64,000 nucleotides of DNA, taken from Actinoplanes aureus (GTDB lineage: Bacteria; Actinomycetota; Actinomycetes; Mycobacteriales; Micromonosporaceae). The stretch lies in the NCBI RefSeq assembly GCF_015704865.1, contig NZ_JADQTO010000003.1, positions 248,001 to 312,000 on the forward strand, given 5' to 3'. The first letter of the stretch is position 1, and every line of letters begins with the position of its first letter. This document shows, one piece after another, positions 38,247 through 46,833 of this stretch. Both the position numbers and the translations under genes were made by a program. The notes under the pieces are model-generated. The model was not told the origin of the DNA, did not search any database, and saw only the letters and a list, made by a program, of their open reading frames with translations.

Positions 38247-38354
38247 GCGTGGGACGACCGGCGTGCCGGCCGGGGCGGTGCTGGTCAGGGCCGCGGAGGG
38301 GCGTAGGGCGACCGGCGCGCCGGCCGGGGGTGGTGCTGGTCAGGGCCGCTGGGG
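38247..38354. repeat. 54-bp tandem duplication over the exporter gene end
   Basis: Two units of 54 bp (from 38247 and 38301) share CGGCCGGGG and GGTGCTGGTCAGGGCCGC. The second unit includes the stop codon of the MFS gene (38340), and a weaker third copy lies inside its coding end, so the array appears to have grown out from the gene end. Confidence 0.7.
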
Positions 38355-39731
38355 GAGGCGGAGGGCGACCAGCGCCCCGGCCGCGAGGATGGCCGCGCCG
38401 GTCAGGACGGCCGGGGTCACGCCGTCGACGAAGTCCTGGTGGGAGGCGAAACCGCCGTAGGTGCTGAAGATGGAGGAGAGGGCGGCGACGCCGGCCGCGA
38501 CGCCGAACTCGCGGATCGTGTTGTTGGCGCCGGATGCGACGCCACGCTGGGCCTCCGTGACGCTGGCCAGGGTGACCGTGCTGATCGGGGCGAAGGTGAG
38601 GCCCATGCCGACGCCGGCCAGGACGAAGGCGCCGACCAGCCGGCCGTAGCTCACCTCCGTCGAGGTGACGAGGCCGATCCAGAGCAGGCCGGCGGCGAGG
38701 AAGAGCTGGCCCGCGAAGATCAGGTTGCGCATGCCGATCCGGGCGCCGAAGATGCCGGCGAGCGGGGCGACCACCATCGGCGCGGCGGTCCACGGCAGGG
38801 TGCGCAGGCCCGACTCGAGCGGGCTGAGGCCCTGCACCACCTGGAAGAACTGGGCGAGCAGGAAGACCGAGCCGAAGGCGCCCGCCGAGAAGGTCAGTGT
38901 GACGACGTTGACGAGGCTGAACGAGCGGGACTTGAAGAGGCTGAGCGGCAGCATCGGCGTACGGTTGCGGCTCTGCCAGAAGAGGAACCCGGTGATCAGC
39001 GCGACGCCCGCGCCCAGCATGACCGGCACCCGGCCGGTGGTCCAGCCTTTCTCCGGGCCGTCGACGACGCCCCAGACCAGCAGCAGCATGCCGCCGGCGG
39101 ACAGCACCAGGCCGAACGGGTCGAGGCGGCGGGCACCGCCGCGCGACTCGCCGAGGACGATCGCCGCCAGGATCAGGGCGCCGACGCCGATCGGGACGTT
39201 GACCCAGAAGATCCAGTTCCAGGCGAGGCCCTCGGTGACGGCGCCGCCGATGACCGGGCCGAGGGCGACCCCGAGGCCGGTGATGCCGCCCCAGATGCCG
39301 ATCGCGGCATTGCGCAGGCGGTCGGGGACGGCCTGGGCGAGCAGGGTCAGTGACAGCGGTGCGATGGCCGCGCCGCCGAGGCCCTGCACGGCGCGGGCCG
39401 CGGTGAGCTGCCACGGCTCGGTGGCCAGCGCGGCGGCGGCCGAGGCGGCGGTGAAGACCACGATGCCGGCCAGGTACATCCGGCGGCGGCCGATCCGGTC
39501 GCCCAGCGCGGCCGCGGTGAGCAGGAAGGCGGCGAACGGCAGCGTGTACGCGTTCACGAACCACTGCAGGTCCGAGATGGACGCCCCGAGCTCGGTGCGG
39601 ATGACCGGGAGCGCGGTGCTGACGACCAGGTTGTCCAGGGCTCCCATGAAGGCCGGGATGCCGACCGCGGCGATCACCAGTCCGAACGGTCGGGTCCGGG
39701 CCGGTGGCCGGCTGGGCGCGAGGGTGGTCAC
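38340..39731 (-). CDS. DHA2-type MFS exporter
   Basis: 463 aa, 14 predicted helices. Helix 1 motif LDNLVVSTALPVI, motif A (LGDRIGRRRMY), and motif C (GITGLGVALGPVIGGAV) place it in the EmrB/QacA group. GTG 39731 is chosen for the AAGGGAG site; it avoids the operator sequences, which lie immediately upstream. It is controlled by the divergent TetR gene. Confidence 0.92.
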   Translation of the reverse strand: MTTLAPSRPPARTRPFGLVIAAVGIPAFMGALDNLVVSTALPVIRTELGASISDLQWFVNAYTLPFAAFLLTAAALGDRIGRRRMYLAGIVVFTAASAAAALATEPWQLTAARAVQGLGGAAIAPLSLTLLAQAVPDRLRNAAIGIWGGITGLGVALGPVIGGAVTEGLAWNWIFWVNVPIGVGALILAAIVLGESRGGARRLDPFGLVLSAGGMLLLVWGVVDGPEKGWTTGRVPVMLGAGVALITGFLFWQSRNRTPMLPLSLFKSRSFSLVNVVTLTFSAGAFGSVFLLAQFFQVVQGLSPLESGLRTLPWTAAPMVVAPLAGIFGARIGMRNLIFAGQLFLAAGLLWIGLVTSTEVSYGRLVGAFVLAGVGMGLTFAPISTVTLASVTEAQRGVASGANNTIREFGVAAGVAALSSIFSTYGGFASHQDFVDGVTPAVLTGAAILAAGALVALRLPQRP

Positions 39732-39747
39732 TGGTTCTCCCTTAGTT

Positions 39748-39763
39748 GTTATCGACTGATAAC
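39748..39763. promoter_or_regulatory. TetR operator site 1 (exporter/tetR)
   Basis: Perfect palindrome GTTATCGACTGATAAC (6-4-6) just upstream of the exporter start. Confidence 0.7.
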
Positions 39764-39777
39764 TAAGCACGGTATGC

Positions 39778-39790
39778 ATCGACTGATAAC
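39778..39790. promoter_or_regulatory. TetR operator site 2 (exporter/tetR)
   Basis: ATCGACTGATAAC repeats the right 13 bases of site 1 exactly, 27 bp further on, and ends 8 bp before the tetR start codon. Confidence 0.65.
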
Positions 39791-39798
39791 CTGTCAAC

Positions 39799-40344
39799 GT
39801 GACCCGGACCCGTCTCACCGCCCAGGAGCGCCACGTTCAGCTCGTGGCGGCTGCCCTGCAAGCCTTCGCCCAGGGCGGTTACGCGGGAACCACCACCGAT
39901 CAGGTGGCCCGGATCGCCGGCGTCTCCCAGCCGTACGTGGTGCGCCTCTTCGGTTCCAAGCAGGAGCTGTTCCTCGCGACGCTGCGCTACGCGGGGGACC
40001 GCATCGAGGCGAAATGGCGGGCCGCCGCCGCCGACGACCCGACCCTGGAGAGGCTCGGCGCGGCGTACGAGGACCTGCTCGCCGAACGGGAACTGCTCGT
40101 CGTGCTGCTGCACGGCTACGCGGCGGCCGGCGACCCGGTCATCGGCGACGCGGTGCGCGACTGCTACGGGCGGCTGTACTGGGTGGTCCGCGAGCTGACC
40201 GGCGCCGATCCGGACCAGACCCGCGGCTTCTTCGCGATGGGCATGCTGATCACCGTGCTCGGCTCGATGCGGGTGCTCGGCCCCGATCCGGTGCCGCTGC
40301 CGCCGTGGGCGACCGAACTGCTCAGCGCCTTCCCGGGGGACTGA
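39799..40344 (+). CDS. TetR-family repressor of the divergent exporter
   Basis: 181 aa. HTH TTTDQVARIAGVSQPYVVRL then FGSKQELFLATLRY. Its stop is directly followed by the stop of the convergent FolP-like gene, with no spacer. Two operator-like sites separate it from the exporter gene. Confidence 0.9.
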   Translation: MTRTRLTAQERHVQLVAAALQAFAQGGYAGTTTDQVARIAGVSQPYVVRLFGSKQELFLATLRYAGDRIEAKWRAAAADDPTLERLGAAYEDLLAERELLVVLLHGYAAAGDPVIGDAVRDCYGRLYWVVRELTGADPDQTRGFFAMGMLITVLGSMRVLGPDPVPLPPWATELLSAFPGD

Positions 40345-41214
40345 TCACTCCATGTTGTGCCGGGTGTAGGCGGGCTCCCGCCAGCCCAGCATCGCCTCGG
40401 TCATCCGGATCGCGTCGACCGCGGCGCGCACGTCGTGCACGCGCATGATCCGGGCGCCGCGCAGGATGCAGAAGACCACCGTGGCCAGGGTTCCGGCCAG
40501 CCGTTCCTGCTGCGGGCGGTCCAGGGTCTCGCCGATGAAGTCCTTGTTGCTGAGTGCCGCCAGCATCGGATAGCCGATCGCGGCGATCTCGTCCAGCCGG
40601 CGGGTGATCTCCAGCGAGTGGTGGGTGTTCTTGTTCAGGTCGTGGCCCGGGTCGATGATGATCTGGTCCGGGCGTACCCCGCGGGACAGCGCCAGCTCGA
40701 CCCGCTCCCGCAGGAAGGTGCCCACCTCGGCGGTCACGTCCTGATACTGCGGCCGGGGGCAGAGGGTGCGCGGCGCGGCCAGGCTGTGACAGATCACCAG
40801 CTGGGCGTCGGTGCCGGCCACCGCGTCGGCCATCGCCGGGTCGCGCAGGCCGGACGTGTCGTTGACGACGCCGGCGCCGGCCTTGATCACCTCGCGGGCC
40901 ACCTCGGGGCGGAACGTGTCCACCGAGACCACGGCGAGATCGCGGGCCGCCTCGACGACGGGCAGCACCCGGTCCAGTTCCTCGGCGACGGTCACCTCCG
41001 GGCCCGGCGCGAACGGCACCCCGCCGATGTCGATCCAGTCGGCGCCGTCGGCGGCCGCGGCGCGGACCGCCTCGGTGGCCTTCTCCAGCGCGAACGTGCG
41101 ACCGCGGTCGTGGAACGAGTCCGGCGTGCGGTTCACGATCGCCATCACCGCGACCCGGCGCGAGAAGTCGAAGGTCCGGCCGCCGATGACCCGCGTACCG
41201 CTGTGCTCGCTCAC
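40345..41214 (-). CDS. FolP2-type dihydropteroate synthase homologue
   Basis: 289 aa, DHPS-like TIM barrel. Present are MAIVNRTPDSFHDRG, DPGHDLNKNTHH and ALSNKDFIGETL. The canonical second motif GGESTRPG reads GGVPFAPG, and the folate-pathway loop around it differs. This is the pattern I recall for mycobacterial FolP2 (Rv1207 type), which is reported to lack DHPS activity, so the usual folate role is doubtful. No folate genes are nearby. ATG at 41214; it diverges from the stress operon across about 190 bp. Confidence 0.85.
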   Translation of the reverse strand: MSEHSGTRVIGGRTFDFSRRVAVMAIVNRTPDSFHDRGRTFALEKATEAVRAAAADGADWIDIGGVPFAPGPEVTVAEELDRVLPVVEAARDLAVVSVDTFRPEVAREVIKAGAGVVNDTSGLRDPAMADAVAGTDAQLVICHSLAAPRTLCPRPQYQDVTAEVGTFLRERVELALSRGVRPDQIIIDPGHDLNKNTHHSLEITRRLDEIAAIGYPMLAALSNKDFIGETLDRPQQERLAGTLATVVFCILRGARIMRVHDVRAAVDAIRMTEAMLGWREPAYTRHNME

Positions 41215-41262
41215 GGAACGGACCCTAACAGGCGGCCTCCGGAGCCCTAACGTGAAAGTGAC

Positions 41263-41285
41263 TCAGGAGTAGGACCTACCCCTGA
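41263..41285. promoter_or_regulatory. Inverted repeat in the FolP2/stress-operon intergenic region
   Basis: TCAGGAGTAGG-A-CCTACCCCTGA: 11-bp arms with one mismatch, 1-nt centre. It lies between the divergent starts and could be an operator or a leader hairpin of either gene. Confidence 0.4.
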
Positions 41286-41407
41286 ACTGGGATTTTATAG
41301 ATGTGCGAAGTTGCGCCATTTATCACATCCGGAGGGGAATCGACGGACCGAACTGAGGGTAGTCCCGGGGCGTGGGCACAACGGCCAACACCCCTTACGG
41401 AGGAACC

Positions 41408-42250
41408 ATGAGTGACCGTGCGTCTGACCCGGTCGGCGTGCCGCCGCAGCCGGGCTACGATCCCGAGTACCCGACGACGCCGGCCTACCCGGTGACCGAG
41501 CCGCGGCACACCGCCGGCTACGAGACCGGTACCCCGACCGGCTACCAGACCGGCGAGGAGCCGTCGAAGCCGCGCCAGGTCGCCGAGCAGGCTCGTGAGT
41601 CGGCCGGACAGGCCGCCTCGGACGTCAAGGACACCGCCAAGGAGCAGGTGCAGCGGGTCGGCGCGGAAGCGCGCGACCAGGCTCGCGGCGTCGCCTCCGA
41701 GGTGCGCGGCAAGCTCGGCGAGCAGGCCCGCAGCCAGAACGAGCGCCTGGTCGGGAGCATCCGGCAGACCGCCGACCAGCTCGACGAGATGCGTGCGGAG
41801 CGGCAGGACTCGCCGGCCGCCGCGGTCGTCGCCAGGGTTGCCGAGGGCGGCCGCCAGTTCGCCGACTACCTGGACCGCAACGGCCCGGATGGCGTACTCC
41901 GCGAGGTCGAGGACTTCGCCCGCCGCCGCCCCGGTGCCTTCCTGGCCACCGCCCTGGCCGCCGGCTTCGTGGTGGGCCGGCTCGGCAAGAGCGTCGCCAA
42001 GGCCGACGCCGACGCCGGCAAGCCGGACACGGACACCTTCAGCTCGGGCTCCGGCTACGGCTCCGAGGCGAGCGGCTACCAGGCCCGTCCGGCCACGGAG
42101 GCCTATGCGGGCGACACGGCCGCCGGCTACGAGACCGGCTCCGTCGGGTACGTGACCCCGGCGACCACCGAGTACGCCGCCACCGGCACCGGAACCCCGG
42201 CCGTGGTGGAGGAGAACTACCTGCCGGGTAGCCCGGAGCGCCGGTCATGA
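41408..42250 (+). CDS. Membrane-associated Ala/Glu-rich stress-type protein
   Basis: 280 aa. The N-terminus is Pro/Tyr-rich (YPTTPAYPVTEP, repeated GYETG). Residues 55-130 are LEA-like heptads (AEQARESAGQAASDVKDTA). A Gly-rich hydrophobic helix (FLATALAAGFVVGRL) follows, then a disordered tail with GYETG repeats again. ATG 41408 has CGGAGG upstream. First of a three-gene operon with a holin-like and a DUF3618 protein; such sets are linked to envelope stress in actinobacteria (inference). Confidence 0.75.
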   Translation: MSDRASDPVGVPPQPGYDPEYPTTPAYPVTEPRHTAGYETGTPTGYQTGEEPSKPRQVAEQARESAGQAASDVKDTAKEQVQRVGAEARDQARGVASEVRGKLGEQARSQNERLVGSIRQTADQLDEMRAERQDSPAAAVVARVAEGGRQFADYLDRNGPDGVLREVEDFARRRPGAFLATALAAGFVVGRLGKSVAKADADAGKPDTDTFSSGSGYGSEASGYQARPATEAYAGDTAAGYETGSVGYVTPATTEYAATGTGTPAVVEENYLPGSPERRS

Positions 42251-42663
42251 CGGCGCCGTACCGCAACGATCACGACGAGCAGGTCGCCGAGACCTCGATC
42301 GGCGACATCATCGGCAATATCAGCAACGACCTGTCGCAGCTGTTCCGGCAGGAGGTGGCCCTCGCCAAGGCGGAGATCCAGCAGGAGGCGACCAAGGCCG
42401 GCAAGGCCGCCGGGATGCTCGGCGGTGCCGCGTTCGCCGGCTACCTGTCCGTGGTCCTGCTGAGCTTCGCGCTGGTCTTCGCCCTCGGCAGCGTCATGCC
42501 GGACGGCTGGGCCGCGCTCATCGTCGCCGCCATCTGGGCGGCCATCGGTGCCGTTCTCTTCGTCAACGGCCGCAAGAAGATCAAGACCGTCGACCCGGTG
42601 CCGCGCCGCACCGCCGAAACTCTGAAGGAGGACGCCCAATGGCTGAAGAACCCGACCGGCTGA
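42247..42663 (+). CDS. Holin-X/YqjE-like membrane protein
   Basis: 138 aa. An amphipathic N-terminus (GDIIGNISNDLSQLFRQEVALAKAE) is followed by two long hydrophobic helices and a basic tail; this is the Phage_holin_3_6 / DUF1469 pattern. It is not a phage lysis gene here. It overlaps the preceding gene by 4 bp and the next by 25 bp. Confidence 0.85.
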   Translation: MTAPYRNDHDEQVAETSIGDIIGNISNDLSQLFRQEVALAKAEIQQEATKAGKAAGMLGGAAFAGYLSVVLLSFALVFALGSVMPDGWAALIVAAIWAAIGAVLFVNGRKKIKTVDPVPRRTAETLKEDAQWLKNPTG

Positions 42664-43268
42664 AGCAGGACATCGAGAACACCCGGGCCACGCTGACGCG
42701 CGACGTCGACCTGCTGGCCGAGAAGACGAGTCCGCGGCAGGCCGCCCGGCGGCGCTGGAGCGCGGTGAAGGAGAAGGTCATGGGCACCACCGAGCAGGCT
42801 CGGTACACCACACAGGAGCAGACGTCCCGCCTGAGCGACAAGGCGTCGGAGCTGACCGGCGCGGCTAGCGACAAGGCGTCGCAGCTCTCCGACGCGGCGA
42901 GCGACAAGGCCGGAGCGGCCGCCCAGAAGGTCCGCCAGGCCCCGCGTGCAGTGGCCAGCCAGACCCAGGGCAACCCGCTGGCCGCCGGCATCATCGCCTT
43001 CGGCGTGGGCCTGCTGGCCTCCAGCCTGATCCCGGTCACCGACGCCGAGCGCCGCGCCGGGCAGCAGCTGAAGGACCACAGTGGCGACCTCACCGACAAG
43101 GTGAAGGACGTGGCGAGCGACCTCAAGGACGACATCGGCGGCACCGTGCAGCAGGCCGCCGGGCAGGTCAAGGAGACCGCTCGCGACGCCGCGCAGACCA
43201 CCAAGGAGACGGCGACCTCCAACGCGCAGGACGTCCGCGACCAGACCAAGCAGGCCGCGACCTCCTGA
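42639..43268 (+). CDS. DUF3618 / LEA-like membrane protein
   Basis: 209 aa. The N-terminus DRLKQDIENTRATLTRDVDLL is the DUF3618 signature. Then come LEA-like repeats (LSDKASELTGAASDKASQLS), one hydrophobic helix (GIIAFGVGLLASSLIP), and a further heptad tail rich in KD/TKQ. A strong terminator follows the stop by 18 bp. Confidence 0.85.
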   Translation: MAEEPDRLKQDIENTRATLTRDVDLLAEKTSPRQAARRRWSAVKEKVMGTTEQARYTTQEQTSRLSDKASELTGAASDKASQLSDAASDKAGAAAQKVRQAPRAVASQTQGNPLAAGIIAFGVGLLASSLIPVTDAERRAGQQLKDHSGDLTDKVKDVASDLKDDIGGTVQQAAGQVKETARDAAQTTKETATSNAQDVRDQTKQAATS

Positions 43269-43285
43269 TCGAACCGCTTCATCGA

Positions 43286-43313
43286 GGACGGGCCGGCGCG
43301 AGCCGGCCCGTCC
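43286..43313 (+). terminator. Terminator of the stress-type operon
   Basis: Perfect 12-bp stem (43286-43297 with 43302-43313) with a GCGA tetraloop. Confidence 0.85.
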
Positions 43314-43352
43314 TGGCGTTTGTGGCGGTGGCACGCGGGAATCGCCAGCATC

Positions 43353-44309
43353 ATGAGAATCGGATACAAACTCGCCGCCGAGGCGTTCGGCCCCAAGGAG
43401 CTCATCCGGCAGGGCATCCGCGCCGAACAGGCCGGCTTCGACTTCGTCGAGATCAGTGACCACTACCATCCGTGGCTCGACGTGCAGGGCCACTCCCCGT
43501 ACGCGTGGAACGTGCTCAGCGCTCTCGCCGTGCAGACCCGTACGCTCGGCCTCGCGACCGGGGTGACCTGCCCCAGCGTGCGCTATCACCCGGCGATCAT
43601 CGCGCAGGCCGCGGCCACCCTGGCGATCATCTCGGACGACCGGTTCACGCTCGGCGTCGGCTCCGGCGAGCGGCTCAACGAGCACGTCGTCGGACAGGGC
43701 TTCGGAAGCGTCCGGGAACGGCAGGAGCGGCTGCGCGAGGCCCTGGAGATCATCAAACTGCTCTGGCAGGGCGGCTACCAGTCCTACGAGGGCAAGTACC
43801 TGCGGCTCGAGGACGCGCGGGTGTTCGACCTGCCGGACCGGCTGCCGGACATCGCGGTCGCCGCCGGTGGCAAGGCCGCCGCCGAACTGGCCGCCACCCA
43901 CGGCAGCGGCCTGTTCGCCACCGAGCCCCGCGCCGACCTGGTCGAGACCTTCCAGGACAACGGCGGCTCCGGCCCGAAGTACGCCGAGGTGCCGGTCGCC
44001 TGGGCGCCCACCGAGGAGGCGGCGATCGCCGAGGCGCACCGCACCGCGCGCTGGTCGGTCACCGGCTGGAAGGTGATGGCCGAGCTGCCGAACCCGGCCA
44101 ACTTCGAGGCCGCGTCCGCCACGGTCACCCTCGACGACGTACGCGAGCAGTTCACCGCAGGCCCGGACCCGGCGAGGTACGTGCAGGCCGTGCGCGAGTA
44201 CACCGACGCGGGATACGACCACGTGGTGCTGATGAACGTGGGACCGGACCCGGACGGGTTCTTCGACTTCTTCGACAAGGAACTGCGTGAACGGCTGACC
44301 TCCCGGTGA
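43353..44309 (+). CDS. LLM-class F420-dependent oxidoreductase (TIGR03557-like)
   Basis: 318 aa. IGYKLAAEAFGPKELIRQ, FVEISDHYHPWLDVQGHSP, FTLGVGSGERLNEHVVG and the C-terminal YDHVVLMNVGPDPDGFFDF match the F420-dependent glucose-6-phosphate dehydrogenase-like clade. The true sugar-phosphate specificity is not certain from motifs. It overlaps the GT2 gene by 4 bp. Confidence 0.9.
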   Translation: MRIGYKLAAEAFGPKELIRQGIRAEQAGFDFVEISDHYHPWLDVQGHSPYAWNVLSALAVQTRTLGLATGVTCPSVRYHPAIIAQAAATLAIISDDRFTLGVGSGERLNEHVVGQGFGSVRERQERLREALEIIKLLWQGGYQSYEGKYLRLEDARVFDLPDRLPDIAVAAGGKAAAELAATHGSGLFATEPRADLVETFQDNGGSGPKYAEVPVAWAPTEEAAIAEAHRTARWSVTGWKVMAELPNPANFEAASATVTLDDVREQFTAGPDPARYVQAVREYTDAGYDHVVLMNVGPDPDGFFDFFDKELRERLTSR

Positions 44310-45148
44310 GCGACCAGGTGACCGTAGTGGTGGCGACCCGCAACCGGCGGGACCGGCTGTTCGAGACTCTCCCGGAGCACACCGCGCCGGTAATTCTGGT
44401 GGACAACGGCTCCGACGACGGCGGGCCCGAGGCGATCGCGACGGCCTTTCCCGCCGTCGAGGTGGTGCGGCTCCCCGAGAACCGGGGAGCCGCCGCCCGC
44501 AACGAGGGGGTGCGGCGGGCCACCACCCCGTACGTCGCCTTCGCCGACGACGACTCGTACTGGTCACCGGGGTCGCTGGCCCGGGCGACCGCCTTGCTGG
44601 ACCGGCACGACAGGCTCGGGCTGGTCACCGCGAAGGTCCTCATCGGCCCGGAGGGCCGCCTCGATCCGATCTCGGCGGCCATGGCCGCCGGACCGATCGG
44701 CACCCCACCCGGCGCGCCGGGTCCGTCCGTGCTGGGCTTCCTCTCCTGCGCGGTGGTGGTCCGGCGCGAGGCGTTCCTCGCGGTGGGCGGATTCGAGCCA
44801 CGCCTTTTCGTGTACGGGGAGGAAGCGCTCCTGGCGATGGACATGGCCGCCGCGGGCTGGTGGCTCTGCTACGAACCGTCCCTGGTCGTCCGGCACTTCC
44901 CGCGGTCCGCGGGACGCGACGACGGCACCCGGCGGCGGATCGAGGCCCGCAACCGGATGCTGACCGCGCTGCTGCGCCGCCCGCCCGCCGTCGTGGCCCG
45001 CACGCTGGCATCGTCGGTGCGCGAGTCGCCGGCGGCGGGCTGGGACGTGCTGCGGTCGCTGCCCTGGACGCTGCGCCACCGGCGGCGGCTGCCCGCCCCG
45101 GTGGAGGCGGGCCTGGTCCGGCTGGCGGCCGGTCAGCCGCGGCTGTAA
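44306..45148 (+). CDS. GT2-family glycosyltransferase
   Basis: 280 aa, GT-A fold. TVVVATRNRRDRL, LVDNGSDDGG, and the DXD-like FADDDSYWSP are visible. The C-terminal third is basic with no clear helices. GTG 44306 overlaps the LLM stop (GTGA). The acceptor is unknown. Confidence 0.88.
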   Translation: MSDQVTVVVATRNRRDRLFETLPEHTAPVILVDNGSDDGGPEAIATAFPAVEVVRLPENRGAAARNEGVRRATTPYVAFADDDSYWSPGSLARATALLDRHDRLGLVTAKVLIGPEGRLDPISAAMAAGPIGTPPGAPGPSVLGFLSCAVVVRREAFLAVGGFEPRLFVYGEEALLAMDMAAAGWWLCYEPSLVVRHFPRSAGRDDGTRRRIEARNRMLTALLRRPPAVVARTLASSVRESPAAGWDVLRSLPWTLRHRRRLPAPVEAGLVRLAAGQPRL

Positions 45149-45426
45149 CCGGGGATCTGGTTGCGCTGGGTGGCGCCGGCCGCCCAGTGCGCCAGGTCGA
45201 GCAGCCCCGCGAGGACCACCCAGAACCAGTCCCAGCTGTTCAGGCCGACGCCCGGCGTCCAGAGGACCACGTAGATCAGGGTCGCGAACGGGAAGAAGAT
45301 GATGCCCAGCAGCGGGAAGATCCACGTGTCGAACGCGGAATTGACCATCGCCGGCCGGGCGATCCAGATGATGAACAGCGCAAGCCGCGGGAAGACCCCG
45401 GCGAAAAGTGCGAACAAGCAGCCCAT
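45133..45426 (-). CDS. Small membrane protein
   Basis: 97 aa with three hydrophobic helices (LFALFAGVFPRLALFIIWI, FPLLGIIFFPFATLIYVVLW, WFWVVLAGLLDLA). Actinobacteria have many such short proteins; no function is known. The start at 45426 is the one that keeps the first helix; the binding site is weak. It overlaps the convergent GT2 end by 16 bp. Confidence 0.7.
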   Translation of the reverse strand: MGCLFALFAGVFPRLALFIIWIARPAMVNSAFDTWIFPLLGIIFFPFATLIYVVLWTPGVGLNSWDWFWVVLAGLLDLAHWAAGATQRNQIPGYSRG

Positions 45427-45460
45427 CGCCGGATTGTCGAACGGGTCGGGCGGCGGCGAA

Positions 45461-45937
45461 TCATTCCTGGTGGATGATCTGCTCGCGCAGGATGTCGGCG
45501 TGCCCGCAGTGCTGGGCCAGCTCGCGCAGCACGTGCAGGTAGACCCAGCGCAGCGGCAACGGGCCGCGCCGGTTGCCGGGCAGCACGTCGTCGAGCCCGA
45601 GCGGCGCGGTCGCCGTCCGGGAGTCCGCACAGGCCTCCAGGTACGCCCGCCGGACCGTGTCGATCGTGTCGCCGTCATCGAGAACGAAGCTGGTGTCCGG
45701 GTCCGCCGGGATGCCGATCTCGGCGCGGGAGCGGCCGGTGACCGCCTCGTCGAACCAGACCCGCTCCACGAAGGTGGCGTGCTTGACCAGGCCGAGCAGG
45801 GTGGTCCGGGACGGCACCAGCCGGCGGCGGGCCTGCTCCTCGGTCAGGCCGTCCAGACAGGCGGCGAGCGCCGCCCGGTGCTCGTCGAGGAACGCGTCGA
45901 ACTGGGCACGCAGCGGTTGATCAAAGAGGTCGGGCAT
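45461..45937 (-). CDS. DinB-family protein (DUF664-like)
   Basis: 158 aa. The four-helix DinB pattern shows LLGLVKHATFVERVWFDEAV, where the His is a metal ligand, and a late His pair LRELAQHCGHADILREQI. Related proteins are metal-dependent thiol-linked transferases or of unknown role. It overlaps the nucleotidyltransferase gene by 17 bp, upstream of it in transcription order. Confidence 0.88.
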   Translation of the reverse strand: MPDLFDQPLRAQFDAFLDEHRAALAACLDGLTEEQARRRLVPSRTTLLGLVKHATFVERVWFDEAVTGRSRAEIGIPADPDTSFVLDDGDTIDTVRRAYLEACADSRTATAPLGLDDVLPGNRRGPLPLRWVYLHVLRELAQHCGHADILREQIIHQE

Positions 45938-46628
45938 CAGCGCAGCATGCCAGGATCAGGCCGATGTCATCACCCCAGGCGTCGAGGACGTCGCCGTGGC
46001 CACACCGGCGGGCCAGGCCGGCGACGGCCGGGAAGAGTGGCAGCGCGCCGGTGGGCAGCCGGGCCGGGGTGAGGGCGGCGTTCCAGTCCTCCGGGAGCGG
46101 GTGGGTGGCCAGCTCCCAGGGCAGGTACTTGTTGTAGGGGCGCAGCCGGCCGTGCAGCGCGAAGACCGTCTCCAGGAGCCACGGGACGGCCTCGATCTCG
46201 TCCAGCTGTGCGAGCTCCGGATGGCCGTCGCGCCGGCTCTTGGCCGCCCGGTAGAGCTGGTTGACGTAGGTGTCCAGCATCTCGCGGGCCAGCCGCTCGG
46301 CCTCCTCGGCGGTGGGGACGGCCTGCCGGTCGACCAGGGTGGCGATGCCGCCGTCGAGCCGGTCGAGCAGAACCCGCGCGCCGCGGAAGCCGTAGCGGCG
46401 CCAGTGGACCGAGGTGTCGGCGAGACCGTCGACGGTGCAGACGGTCTCGTCGAGTTCCGTGGTGCGGAGCCGGTGTCGCCAGGGCACCTCCTGCTCGGTG
46501 ACCACGACGGTGACGTCGAGGTCCGAGCGCGAGGTGGCCAGCCCGCGTGCGTGCGAGCCGGTCAGCACGACGCCGCGGACCGTGGGATCGGCGGCGGCCT
46601 CGGCGAGAACCTTGTCCAGCATGTCCAT
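45921..46628 (-). CDS. Nucleotidyltransferase-domain protein
   Basis: 235 aa. The N-terminal polymerase-beta-like NTase motif GVVLTGSHARGLATSRSDLDVTV has the catalytic GS-x9-D-x-D. The rest is a helical accessory domain resembling DUF4037-like or aminoglycoside-type proteins. ATG 46628 is used; ATG 46622 is equally possible. It is the first gene of a two-gene run with the DinB gene. Confidence 0.8.
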   Translation of the reverse strand: MDMLDKVLAEAAADPTVRGVVLTGSHARGLATSRSDLDVTVVVTEQEVPWRHRLRTTELDETVCTVDGLADTSVHWRRYGFRGARVLLDRLDGGIATLVDRQAVPTAEEAERLAREMLDTYVNQLYRAAKSRRDGHPELAQLDEIEAVPWLLETVFALHGRLRPYNKYLPWELATHPLPEDWNAALTPARLPTGALPLFPAVAGLARRCGHGDVLDAWGDDIGLILACCADARPL

Positions 46629-46833
46629 GCCGAAGGCATACTCGGCGCGGCGTGACCCGGCAAACCCATTACGGTAGCGGACCGACATTTTTGCGTGTCC
46701 GTTCCTGTCCGGTGAATCGGCAGTAGGATCAGCCGGAGCTACGTTCTGAGTGCGACTTCCGGCGTCGCGGCGTTTTCCGAAATAGCGGTATGAACGCTGG
46801 ATCAATCGCGTCCAAAAATGGAATCGGGGAATC

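Noticed and set aside
42247..42663. Phage lysis holin / prophage
   Set aside because: The Phage_holin_3_6 family is common in non-phage actinobacterial operons and no phage genes are near.
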